Origin: Spirochaetota bacterium
Lineage (GTDB): Bacteria > Spirochaetota > Spirochaetia > Sphaerochaetales > Sphaerochaetaceae
Length of the DNA: 47,901 nucleotides
Direction: 5' to 3'
Assembly (NCBI GenBank): GCA_918298275.1
Contig: CAKJZO010000021.1
Location: 1 to 47,901, forward strand
The notes under the pieces are model-generated. The model saw only the letters and a list, made by a program, of their open reading frames with translations, was not told the origin of the DNA and did not search any database. Each line of letters opens with the position of its first letter. Position 1 is the first letter of the stretch. The position numbers and the translations under genes are program-made. Below, in pieces: positions 28,262-36,815 of the stretch.

Positions 28262-28810
28262 ATGAAGAAGATACTTGGTTTTGTTTTAATAAGCCTTTTA
28301 TTCCTTCCCGGATTATTATGTGCTGCGCCTTCTCTGCCTGCACAAAGAAACTTCAACCTTGTTCATACTCTTACATCAAATGCTACCTATCATTTTGTTT
28401 TCCAGAATATGGCAGATACTCCCGTTGAAATCACCAGTGCAGATGTCAGCAATGGTGGGAAATTTGCAAGGGTTGTTATTAATTTCAACGATGATGTACT
28501 TTATAGTTTCAATCTGAAATTCAGTCCCCTTGAGCATGTTTCTCTTGCAAATACATTCTGTGAATATACAATGGAAGTTCTCAGACCCAATTCAAATGAG
28601 ACACTCGTGCCAGTGGTTCCGAATCAGAGCGAGGGACATAGTGCCTGCAGTGCAACATTGAACGGAAGGGTGGATTACCAATTATCTGGAACTTGGCAGA
28701 ATGAATACCTTGCAGAGCTCAAGATCACACTGGATACAGATTCTGCACTTGCCGGAATCTATGCCGGTACAATTATTATCGAACAGATTACAGACGGAGG
28801 CGGCCAATGA
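28262..28810 (+). CDS. Secreted protein, module family A copy 2
   Basis: Signal peptide MKKILGFVLISLLFLPGLLCA; C-terminus AGIYAGTIIIEQ; AAGGGG-like SD; ATGA overlap. Confidence 0.9.
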   Translation: MKKILGFVLISLLFLPGLLCAAPSLPAQRNFNLVHTLTSNATYHFVFQNMADTPVEITSADVSNGGKFARVVINFNDDVLYSFNLKFSPLEHVSLANTFCEYTMEVLRPNSNETLVPVVPNQSEGHSACSATLNGRVDYQLSGTWQNEYLAELKITLDTDSALAGIYAGTIIIEQITDGGGQ

Positions 28811-29634
28811 AGAAATTGATATTGGTGACTCTCGTCTTGTGTCTTGCTGCTCAGTTTTGGCTCTTTGCTGATGGTGAATCATATACCCAGGTAGATGGGG
28901 CTTCTAGGATAATAACGGCATATAAGAACCAAAAAACAGGTGAATTGCCGGATCTGTCAATGGCAATCAGATTACTTGATTCCTCTGATACCGAATTTGT
29001 TGAAGACGGGAAGGATATTAATCTTCCTGTTGATGCAAGAGGTTCGTATTATAAAGCTTTCAGTTGGGTTTTCTCTGGGAATGCCTTCGGGGCAGTTACC
29101 CTGACTTTCTCATTTGCCAGAATGAGTCTGAATGGTGCTAATACCAATAACCAAACTGAATATATTCCATACAAAGTAAAAATGGTCTACAGTCCATCAA
29201 AAGTCGGTAATTCGACTATTCAGATGAACACAGCTTCAACAGCACAGGCATATATGACCAATAGCTTTACCGGAACTACATATAGGATGTATTATGCAGA
29301 TTCTATATCCAATGGAGCTGTTTCCTCAGTTGAGACAAGTGGAGGAGAGTCCCCTGCCAGTAATTATGGAAATGCTTTCAGTGTTGCCTTATCCTATAAT
29401 ATGAGTTCGAACACCAAAGTTCAGGATGCCGATGCTCAGGACAAAAAGCAGGAATATATAAATAAAGTAACTCAGAACAACCATGCCAATGTCTGTGATT
29501 ATTGGAACAGGTCCGGCACTGCCTATGTGCAATTGTTGATCAACAATGATCGAACATGGAGTACAAACTCAAGCATAAAAGCAAAAGTTGGAGAGTATCG
29601 TGCAAATGTAACAGTGGGGGTAACTGTGCAATGA
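28807..29634 (+). CDS. Secreted protein, module family B copy 2
   Basis: Signal peptide MKKLILVTLVLCLAAQFWLFA|D; FSWVFSGNAFGAVTLTFSF, YWNRSGTAYV; C-terminus VGEYRANVTVGVTVQ. Confidence 0.9.
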   Translation: MKKLILVTLVLCLAAQFWLFADGESYTQVDGASRIITAYKNQKTGELPDLSMAIRLLDSSDTEFVEDGKDINLPVDARGSYYKAFSWVFSGNAFGAVTLTFSFARMSLNGANTNNQTEYIPYKVKMVYSPSKVGNSTIQMNTASTAQAYMTNSFTGTTYRMYYADSISNGAVSSVETSGGESPASNYGNAFSVALSYNMSSNTKVQDADAQDKKQEYINKVTQNNHANVCDYWNRSGTAYVQLLINNDRTWSTNSSIKAKVGEYRANVTVGVTVQ

Positions 29635-30203
29635 AAAAACTATTTATTGTTCTTTCTAACATACTTTTCTCCCTCTTTGTTTTAGCGGCTGCGGAACCAA
29701 GCAAGTATGATTTTGCAATTTCCGGAGTTGTCCGTTCGAGTATTGTTTTTCAGGTTACTATTTTTGAAGACGCAATACCGTTTGATCTGGATGGTTCCCT
29801 TGTAACTTATAATCCTTCCTATGCTTCTATGGTAACAGGAATCAGAATCGGGCAATATACACTTGTAAGTAGAACGCCAAGTATAAAACTATGCGTCTCC
29901 CATACGCCTCTTGTGCATTCTGACTCGTCTTTGACAGAGAATAATCAGATCAACTACAGATTGTATCTGATTACAGGTGATGGGGCACAGAATTTTGTGT
30001 CTACAAGGGGAGAGCAACTTGACATACTTGGTCCTTCCATAAGCACAACGGTCAATGATACGGAAGTAATTTCTCTTATCGACGAATATATGTATGTAAC
30101 ACTTGATGAAGGGAGTGATGCTGCGACTGAAGCAGTTTGCTCGGAGCTTGAATCGGGGATTTATCAATCCACCATTACGTTTTCGGTATGGGTGCAAACA
30201 TGA
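29631..30203 (+). CDS. Secreted protein, module family C copy 2
   Basis: Start MKKLFIVLSNILFSLFVLAAA inside ORF 29556; IGQYTLVSRTPSIKLCVSHTPLVHSDSS; C-terminus SGIYQSTITFSVWVQT. Confidence 0.9.
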   Translation: MKKLFIVLSNILFSLFVLAAAEPSKYDFAISGVVRSSIVFQVTIFEDAIPFDLDGSLVTYNPSYASMVTGIRIGQYTLVSRTPSIKLCVSHTPLVHSDSSLTENNQINYRLYLITGDGAQNFVSTRGEQLDILGPSISTTVNDTEVISLIDEYMYVTLDEGSDAATEAVCSELESGIYQSTITFSVWVQT

Positions 30204-31519
30204 TTAAAAAAAACAAATTAGTGATTGCATTCCTATTGGTCTTGGCAACTTCTCTGTTTAGCCTATTTGCAGGAGCAGACTGGGAGAATGTCTTGCTTTG
30301 CCAACCGACGAATGTAATCAACAATCAGAGCGTGATGATTGAAATGTCCCAGGCGAAAACCATTAATCATGATTCAGCATTCGGCTCCGTTGTTTATACC
30401 ACTCCGTATAAACCCAAGTATGAGGATCAAGGAGATATTGTTCTAATGGCCTTGATTGATACTCTGGATTCGAGTAAGAATGGTTCTTCCGTTACATTCA
30501 CCATCGAAAGCGAGGATCCTGCCGGCTTCTTTTTTGTAAAGGATGGAAACGAAACAAACAAAGTAGGATATGAATTAGAGGCTTGCTTTTTGGAATTTGA
30601 GAAAAAGGTTAATATTGGTTTTCTTAGTGTTTCGGTGGATTATCCAAAGACAAATAACGGGAAAAAAATGCGTTTGGGCATTGAAGAAAGCTGTGGAGAA
30701 AGTAAGAAAACAAAGTTTGAATATAACGGAACTAACAAATATACACTTTCAATTCCAACGACTTCTTATTCTTCGATACTTGGCTGGGGTTGGCTGGGTG
30801 CCTATCCACAACATCTGCGATTCTACTATATTTGTGTCCATGTGTTAGGCGGACAGAACCTTGAGGAGGGCTCATATTCTTCTTCTTTCTATGTTCGTAG
30901 TAGCGATAGTAGTATTCCTAGTACTAAGTACACAATCAAGGGCTATGTGGGAGAAAAGCCGGTAGCGGATTCAACCGAATTCAGTTTCTTCATAGGTCCG
31001 GGAGCAGATTCTTATTTCACTGATCTGGTAGTTGCGAATAATACAACTTCACCATCAAAAGATATTGCAAGTCTTCAGTTTTATTTTACCAGAAAAGGAA
31101 CATATTCCAGCGAACCGAGTGCGAACACATATAAGAAGAAATTTACAATCTATATTTCTCCTACTAATGACTATGCAGCAAACGCCAGATTCGTTTTCAA
31201 AAAAACCGGAACGGAAAACCAGGCAGATAGCTTTGCCAACCGAATCTATTATGAAATAGATACAACAAATACTACCGGGCTTACGAAGTACAGTAATAAT
31301 ACAAACAATTATTCGTACTATTTCTATCCGGACTATTCTTCTCAATTACTCAGTAGTTCTGGAAGCAATAAAAACTATCAGGAATTCTGGAAGCTGGAAG
31401 GAAAGCATATTTATATCAAGGTGTCAGAAGATTCAAAAGAAACTAACGACAACATGCACTCGTCAGGTACTTATTCCTCGACCGTCTGGTTCATAATTGT
31501 TCCCAACGATAGCCTTTGA
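30200..31519 (+). CDS. Secreted two-domain protein, module family D copy 2
   Basis: Start MIKKNKLVIAFLLVLATSLFSLFA (ATGA overlap with C copy 2); internal EEGSYSSSFYV and terminal SGTYSSTVWFIIV strand motifs; GYVGEKPVADSTEFSFFIGPGAD aligns to D copy 1. Confidence 0.9.
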   Translation: MIKKNKLVIAFLLVLATSLFSLFAGADWENVLLCQPTNVINNQSVMIEMSQAKTINHDSAFGSVVYTTPYKPKYEDQGDIVLMALIDTLDSSKNGSSVTFTIESEDPAGFFFVKDGNETNKVGYELEACFLEFEKKVNIGFLSVSVDYPKTNNGKKMRLGIEESCGESKKTKFEYNGTNKYTLSIPTTSYSSILGWGWLGAYPQHLRFYYICVHVLGGQNLEEGSYSSSFYVRSSDSSIPSTKYTIKGYVGEKPVADSTEFSFFIGPGADSYFTDLVVANNTTSPSKDIASLQFYFTRKGTYSSEPSANTYKKKFTIYISPTNDYAANARFVFKKTGTENQADSFANRIYYEIDTTNTTGLTKYSNNTNNYSYYFYPDYSSQLLSSSGSNKNYQEFWKLEGKHIYIKVSEDSKETNDNMHSSGTYSSTVWFIIVPNDSL

Positions 31520-31543
31520 TAACCAAGATTCAGGCTGATAAGA

Positions 31544-31573
31544 AAAAAGGCCTCCGTCGGAGGCCTTTGTTGT
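31544..31573. terminator. Bidirectional terminator shared by module copy 2 and leuS
   Basis: AAAAAAGGCCTCCGTCGGAGGCCTTTGTTGT; near-perfect palindrome with A-tract on left and T-rich right. Confidence 0.85.
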
Positions 31574-31588
31574 GTTTGTTTGCAGTGC

Positions 31589-34117
31589 TTACTTGACCAC
31601 GAAGCTCACCAGCTTGCCGGGAACGACGATTTCCTTGACGATGGTTGCACCGTCGAGGTACTTCTTTACATTCTCGTTCTCCTTGGCTGCTGCGATGATC
31701 TGGTCCTTTGTGGCATCCTTTGAGAGCATGATTTTGGCTCTGACCTTGCCGTTGATCTGGCAGACGATCTGGATCTCCTCGTCGATTGTCAGGGCTTCGT
31801 TGTACTGGGGCCAGCTGACGTTGGCAACCGAGGGCTGGTGTCCTGCACGTGCCCAGAGCTCTTCTGCAAGATGCGGTGCGTACGGGGCAATCATCAGAAT
31901 CAGCGGCTCCCAGGCTTCTCTGGGAAGGGTGGGGAGCTTGGAGAGGTCGTTGATGTAGACCATCATCTGGCTGATGGCTGTGTTGAAGTTCAGCGTTGCA
32001 GTGTCATCCGTGACCTTCTTGATGGTCTTGTGCAGGCTCTTGAGGATCTCTGCCGGGGCTTTGTCCTCAGTGATTGCCTTCTCTTCTCCCAGACGCCAGA
32101 TGCGGTCAATGAAGCGCCAGACGCCGGCGATGCCGGTCGTGGACCAGGGCTTGGAAACCTGAAGCGGACCCATGAACATCTCGTACATGCGCATTGTATC
32201 TGCACCGTACTGGGCGATTACCTCGTCCGGGTTGATGACGTTCTTGAGGCTCTTTGACATCTTGGCGATTACGCGCTCGAGCTTCTCTCCGGTCTCCTTG
32301 TCCGTAAAGGTTCCGTCCTCGTTTTCGATGACCTGATCTGCCGGTACCAGTGATTTATTCGGTCTTTGATAAGCAAATGAGGTTATCATTCCCTGGTTGA
32401 CCAGTCTTGCAAACGGCTCGGGTGTGGAAACCAGTCCGAGGTCGAAGAGGACCTTGTGCCAGAACCTTGCATAGAGCAGGTGCAGCACCGCGTGCTCGGT
32501 TCCTCCGATGTAGAGGTTGACAGGCATCCAGTACTTTTCCTTCTCTGCATCGACGAAGGCCTTGGGGTTCTTCGGGTCGATGTAGCGCAGGTAGTACCAG
32601 CAGGATCCTCCCCACTGGGGCATGGTGTTGGTCTCTCTCTTTGCAGGGCCGCCGCACTTGGGGCACTTGCAGTTTACCCAGCTGTCGATGTTTGCCAGCG
32701 GGCTCTCTCCTGTACCGGAGGGCTGGTAGCTCTGGACTTCGGGCAGTGTGAGCGGAAGCTCGTCTTCGGGAACCAGGACGGTGCCGCAGTGAGGGCAGTG
32801 GATGAGAGGGATCGGCTCTCCCCAGTATCTCTGGCGGCTGAAGATCCAGTCACGGAGCTTGAAGTTGATCATCTTGTGACCGATCTTGCGTTCCTCGAGG
32901 AATTTTATCATGGCCTCGATGGCATCGGCCTTGTTGAGTCCGTCCAGGAAACCGCTGTTGACGTGGATTCCGTCTTCGGTCCAGGCCTGGGTCTGCACAT
33001 CGACTTCGGACTTGAGGACCTCTATGATGGGCAGGTTGAACTTCTTTGCAAACTCCCAGTCACGGGTATCGTGGGCCGGAACTGCCATGATGGCACCGGT
33101 GCCGTAGGAGATGAGTACGTAGTCAGCGATCCAGATCGGGATTTCCTTGCCGTTGACGGGGTTGATGGCATAGCTTCCGGAGAAGACGCCGGTTTTCTCC
33201 TTTGCAAGGTCCGTGCGGTCGAGGTCGCTCTTCTTGGCTGCCTGCTCGATGTAGGCCTTTACGGCTTTCTCGTTATCCTTGGTGGTGAGCTTGCCCACAA
33301 GCGGATGCTCGGGGGAGATTACCATGTAGGTTGCGCCGAAGAGGGTATCGCATCTGGTGGTGAAGACCTCCAGCTTGCCGTCGGGATCGTTCTCGAGGCC
33401 CTTGACCTGGAAGAGTACGGATGCGCCTTCGGACTTTCCGATCCAGTTGCGCTGCATGAGCTTGACGCTCTCGGGCCAGTCGACCAGATCCAGGTCGTCC
33501 AGAAGTCTCTGGGCGTAGGCTGTGATCTTGAGGACCCACTGACGGATGTTCTTCTTCTCTACCTGGCTGCCGCAGCGCTCGCATTTGCCTTCCTTGACCT
33601 CTTCGTTGGCAAGGCCGGTCTTGCAGTGGGGGCACCAGTTGATGGGAGCCTGACTCTCGTAGGCCAGTCCCTTCTCGTAGAGCTTCTCGAAGATCCACTG
33701 TGTCCAGTGGTAGTAATCCGGGTCGCAGGTCGAGATCTCGCGGTCCCAGTCGTAGCAGAAACCCAGGCTCTTGATCTGACGGCGGAAGGTGTTGATGTTC
33801 TTCTCCGTGGTGATGGCCGGGTGTGTGCCTGTCTGGATGGCGTAGTTTTCCGCCGGCAGTCCGAAGGAGTCGAATCCCATCGGATGCAGGACGTTGTAAC
33901 CGTTCATCCTGAGATAGCGGCAGTAGATGTCCGTGGCCGTGTAGCCCTCGGGGTGTCCGACATGAAGGCCTGCTCCCGAAGGATAGGGGAACATGTCGAG
34001 GACGTAGGCCCTCTTCTCCTTGGGGAAGGATGGGTCTTCGGCGACGGCAAAGGTCTTGTTCTCTGCCCAGTACTTCTGCCATTTAGGCTCTGTTTCTGCA
34101 AATGGATAACTGCTCAT
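31589..34117 (-). CDS. leuS: Leucyl-tRNA synthetase
   Basis: [22 protein letters not shown] (HIGH region), [29 protein letters not shown] (KMSKS). Confidence 0.99.
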   Translation of the reverse strand: MSSYPFAETEPKWQKYWAENKTFAVAEDPSFPKEKRAYVLDMFPYPSGAGLHVGHPEGYTATDIYCRYLRMNGYNVLHPMGFDSFGLPAENYAIQTGTHPAITTEKNINTFRRQIKSLGFCYDWDREISTCDPDYYHWTQWIFEKLYEKGLAYESQAPINWCPHCKTGLANEEVKEGKCERCGSQVEKKNIRQWVLKITAYAQRLLDDLDLVDWPESVKLMQRNWIGKSEGASVLFQVKGLENDPDGKLEVFTTRCDTLFGATYMVISPEHPLVGKLTTKDNEKAVKAYIEQAAKKSDLDRTDLAKEKTGVFSGSYAINPVNGKEIPIWIADYVLISYGTGAIMAVPAHDTRDWEFAKKFNLPIIEVLKSEVDVQTQAWTEDGIHVNSGFLDGLNKADAIEAMIKFLEERKIGHKMINFKLRDWIFSRQRYWGEPIPLIHCPHCGTVLVPEDELPLTLPEVQSYQPSGTGESPLANIDSWVNCKCPKCGGPAKRETNTMPQWGGSCWYYLRYIDPKNPKAFVDAEKEKYWMPVNLYIGGTEHAVLHLLYARFWHKVLFDLGLVSTPEPFARLVNQGMITSFAYQRPNKSLVPADQVIENEDGTFTDKETGEKLERVIAKMSKSLKNVINPDEVIAQYGADTMRMYEMFMGPLQVSKPWSTTGIAGVWRFIDRIWRLGEEKAITEDKAPAEILKSLHKTIKKVTDDTATLNFNTAISQMMVYINDLSKLPTLPREAWEPLILMIAPYAPHLAEELWARAGHQPSVANVSWPQYNEALTIDEEIQIVCQINGKVRAKIMLSKDATKDQIIAAAKENENVKKYLDGATIVKEIVVPGKLVSFVVK

Positions 34118-34154
34118 GGTTGAGTATTCTATTTATATTGTCATTTTGCGTCAA
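34118..34154 (-). promoter_or_regulatory. leuS promoter
   Basis: On minus strand: TTGACG (34149-34154)-N17-TAGAAT (34126-34131)-N8-ATG. Confidence 0.75.
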
Positions 34155-34198
34155 TTGAAGGGTGGAATTTGGCACAAGAAGCGTTTATTCTTTATGTC

Positions 34199-34882
34199 AT
34201 GAAACAGATTTTCGCTCTGGTTCTGTACGGTCTTGTCATCATTGTCTGCCTCTTTGCCATCAAGAAAAAGTCATCGCGCATCTATGCTGCTTCCAAACCG
34301 TTTCTGATGCCGCTTCTTCTTGTTGTGTACATCTGCTTCCTTCCTGAAGGCGCAAGGGGACTGAATTATCAGAAATTCGTAGCTTTTGCCCTGCTGTTCG
34401 ACACCCTCGGAGATGTGTTTCTGCTGTTTCCCAGAACAAAGAGCAGGCACATGTTCTACCTGGGTATGCTGAGCTTCTTTACAGGCCACATCTTCTACTG
34501 CCTGTGGTTTGCAAACGTGCCTATCCCGCACTCGAAACAATGTGCCATAGTGGCATTCATGATGTGTTTTTTAATCGAATACCTATTATTTAGGCAATTG
34601 ATTCTGGGGCCAAGAAAATATGCTCCGCTGCTTATGCCGTACTCGTTCGGACTGTGTGCGGTGGCGGTCGCAATCGCCTCCACAATGGGTCAGGGAGGAC
34701 CGCTGTTTGCCTCGGTCCTGAGCTTCCTGGGTATTGGGTTGTTCTTCTTCTCCGACTTCTGCATCATGCGCCGTATGGTACGTCTGCCGCTGTTCGGGCA
34801 GATGATGGTAATGAGCACCTATATTGCCGGACAGAGCCTGATAGTACTGGGCATGCTGCTGATGCAGGCTCAGTTGGTGTAA
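34199..34882 (+). CDS. YhhN/TMEM86 family membrane protein (lysoplasmalogenase-like)
   Basis: AASKPFLMPLLL, LLFDTLGDVFLLFP, YLGMLSFFTGHIFYCLWF, FFSDFCIM. Confidence 0.85.
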   Translation: MKQIFALVLYGLVIIVCLFAIKKKSSRIYAASKPFLMPLLLVVYICFLPEGARGLNYQKFVAFALLFDTLGDVFLLFPRTKSRHMFYLGMLSFFTGHIFYCLWFANVPIPHSKQCAIVAFMMCFLIEYLLFRQLILGPRKYAPLLMPYSFGLCAVAVAIASTMGQGGPLFASVLSFLGIGLFFFSDFCIMRRMVRLPLFGQMMVMSTYIAGQSLIVLGMLLMQAQLV

Positions 34883-34976
34883 CAGAAAATCAAAAACAGC
34901 TTCTCAATGTCAAGAAAAACGCTAAATCTGTGGTAGGATTGGAAATAAAGATACTACACATAGTTCAAGTTATTTT

Positions 34977-34984
34977 GTTATAAT
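34977..34984 (+). promoter_or_regulatory. Extended -10 promoter (TGTTATAAT, 34976-34984) of parE
   Basis: TGnTATAAT 9 nt before the parE ATG; no convincing -35. Confidence 0.65.
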
Positions 34985-34993
34985 AGTACTGTT

Positions 34994-36805
34994 ATGGCTG
35001 AGAAAAAACCTATCTATGACGAAAATGCGATAAAGACGATGTCCCCGCTGGAGCATATCAGGCTGCGTCCCGGTATGTATATCGGCCGTCTCGGAAACGG
35101 CACCCACGTGGACGACGGAATATATGTTCTCATGAAGGAAGTCATCGATAACAGCATCGATGAATTCATCATGGGAGCCGGCAACAGGATCACCATCAGG
35201 CTCGAGGACAAGAAAGTCAGCGTCCGTGACCACGGAAGAGGAATCCCCCTCGGAAAGGTCATCGACTGCGTGTCAGAGATCAACACAGGCGCCAAGTACA
35301 ACGACGACGTGTTCCAGTTCAGCGTCGGACTGAACGGAGTAGGTACCAAGGCAGTCAATGCCCTGAGTTCCTGGTTCCACGTAAAGTCCCACCGTGACGG
35401 GCGCTTCTTCGAAGCATTTTTCAAACAGGGAATCCTCACATCGAAGAACGAGGGAAAGACGGACGAGCCCAACGGAACGCTTACCGAGTTCATCCCCGAC
35501 GAGGAGATCTTCGGAGCCTATGCCTTCAACGAAGAGTTCATAGTCCAGAGACTCAACAACTACTGCTATCTGAACACCGGCCTGACGCTGGACTACAACA
35601 AGCGGATCTTCAAGAGCCAGCACGGACTGCTGGATCTGCTTGAGAAGGAAGTCCAGGACAACGGAATCTACGACATAATCCACTATCGCGGCAAGATGAT
35701 AGAATTCGCCTTCACCCACACCCGTGAGTTCAGCGGCGAGACCTATTTCTCCTACGTCAACGGCCAGTACACGAGCGACGGCGGAACCCACCAGGCCGCC
35801 TTCAAGGAAGGAATCCTCGCTGGAGTGAAGGAGTTCTTCAAGAAGTCCACCTGGGCACCGCAGGATGTGAGAGAGGGCATTGTCGGAGCCATAGCAATCA
35901 AGGTCCAGACCCCGGTCTTCGAGAGCCAGACCAAGAACAAGTTGGGCAACACCGAAGTGCGCATGCCGATAATCAACGAGGTCAAGGAAGCCATAATCGA
36001 TTATCTGCACAAGAACCCCGAGTCGGCACAGCTGCTGAACCAGAAGATCCTGACCAACGAGAACATCCGAAAGAAGCTCTCCGAGGTCAAGAAGATTGCC
36101 AAAGAGAATGCCAAGAAGATATCGATCAACATCCCCAAGCTCAAGGACTGCAAGTTCCACCTCGGGCAGACAGGCCCGCACGCAGATATGGGAGAGAGGT
36201 CTATGATCTTCCTCACTGAGGGAGATTCCGCTTCAGGTACGCTCAACACCGCCCGTGATGTCATGACTCAGGCTGTCTTCAGCCTCCGCGGAAAGCCGCT
36301 TAACACCAACGGCATGGCCATGACGGACATGTACAAGAACGCCGAGCTCTACAATGTCATGGCAGCCTTGGGAATCGAGAACGGAATCGACGGACTTCGC
36401 TATTCCAAGGTCATCTTTGCAACTGATGCCGATATCGACGGCTTCCATATCAGAATCCTGCTTCTGACATACTTCCTCAGCTATTTCGAGGATTTGATCC
36501 ACGCCGGCCGCGTCTGGATTCTGGACACACCGCTCTTCAGGGTGCGCAACAAGAGCGTGACCACCTACTGCTACTCCGAAGAGGAGCGTGACAACATGAT
36601 GAAGCAGATCAAGGGATCTGAGGTCACGCGCTTCAAAGGACTGGGAGAAATATCGGCCAAGGAATTCGGACAGTTCATAGGCGAGGACATGAGGCTCATT
36701 CCCGTGACCATCGACAGCCTTGCGGATGCACGTAGGGCAATGAATTTCTACATGGGAAACAACACGCCCGAAAGGCGCGATTTCATCATGGAAAATCTGG
36801 TGTGA
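34994..36805 (+). CDS. parE: DNA topoisomerase IV subunit B
   Basis: GHKL ATPase VIDNSIDEF, RDHGRGIPLG, TOPRIM LTEGDSASGT and DADIDGFHIR; ~603 aa. Confidence 0.93.
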   Translation: MAEKKPIYDENAIKTMSPLEHIRLRPGMYIGRLGNGTHVDDGIYVLMKEVIDNSIDEFIMGAGNRITIRLEDKKVSVRDHGRGIPLGKVIDCVSEINTGAKYNDDVFQFSVGLNGVGTKAVNALSSWFHVKSHRDGRFFEAFFKQGILTSKNEGKTDEPNGTLTEFIPDEEIFGAYAFNEEFIVQRLNNYCYLNTGLTLDYNKRIFKSQHGLLDLLEKEVQDNGIYDIIHYRGKMIEFAFTHTREFSGETYFSYVNGQYTSDGGTHQAAFKEGILAGVKEFFKKSTWAPQDVREGIVGAIAIKVQTPVFESQTKNKLGNTEVRMPIINEVKEAIIDYLHKNPESAQLLNQKILTNENIRKKLSEVKKIAKENAKKISINIPKLKDCKFHLGQTGPHADMGERSMIFLTEGDSASGTLNTARDVMTQAVFSLRGKPLNTNGMAMTDMYKNAELYNVMAALGIENGIDGLRYSKVIFATDADIDGFHIRILLLTYFLSYFEDLIHAGRVWILDTPLFRVRNKSVTTYCYSEEERDNMMKQIKGSEVTRFKGLGEISAKEFGQFIGEDMRLIPVTIDSLADARRAMNFYMGNNTPERRDFIMENLV

Positions 36806-36815
36806 GGAGGCAGAC

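Noticed and set aside
24860-31519. Module as a classical chaperone-usher or sortase pilus
   Set aside because: No periplasmic chaperone, usher, LPXTG or sortase seen nearby; only the subunit-like pattern is supported.
32456-34123. 555-aa + strand ORF opposite leuS
   Set aside because: Antisense shadow of a certain leuS CDS; composition reflects leuS codon bias, no start signals or motifs.
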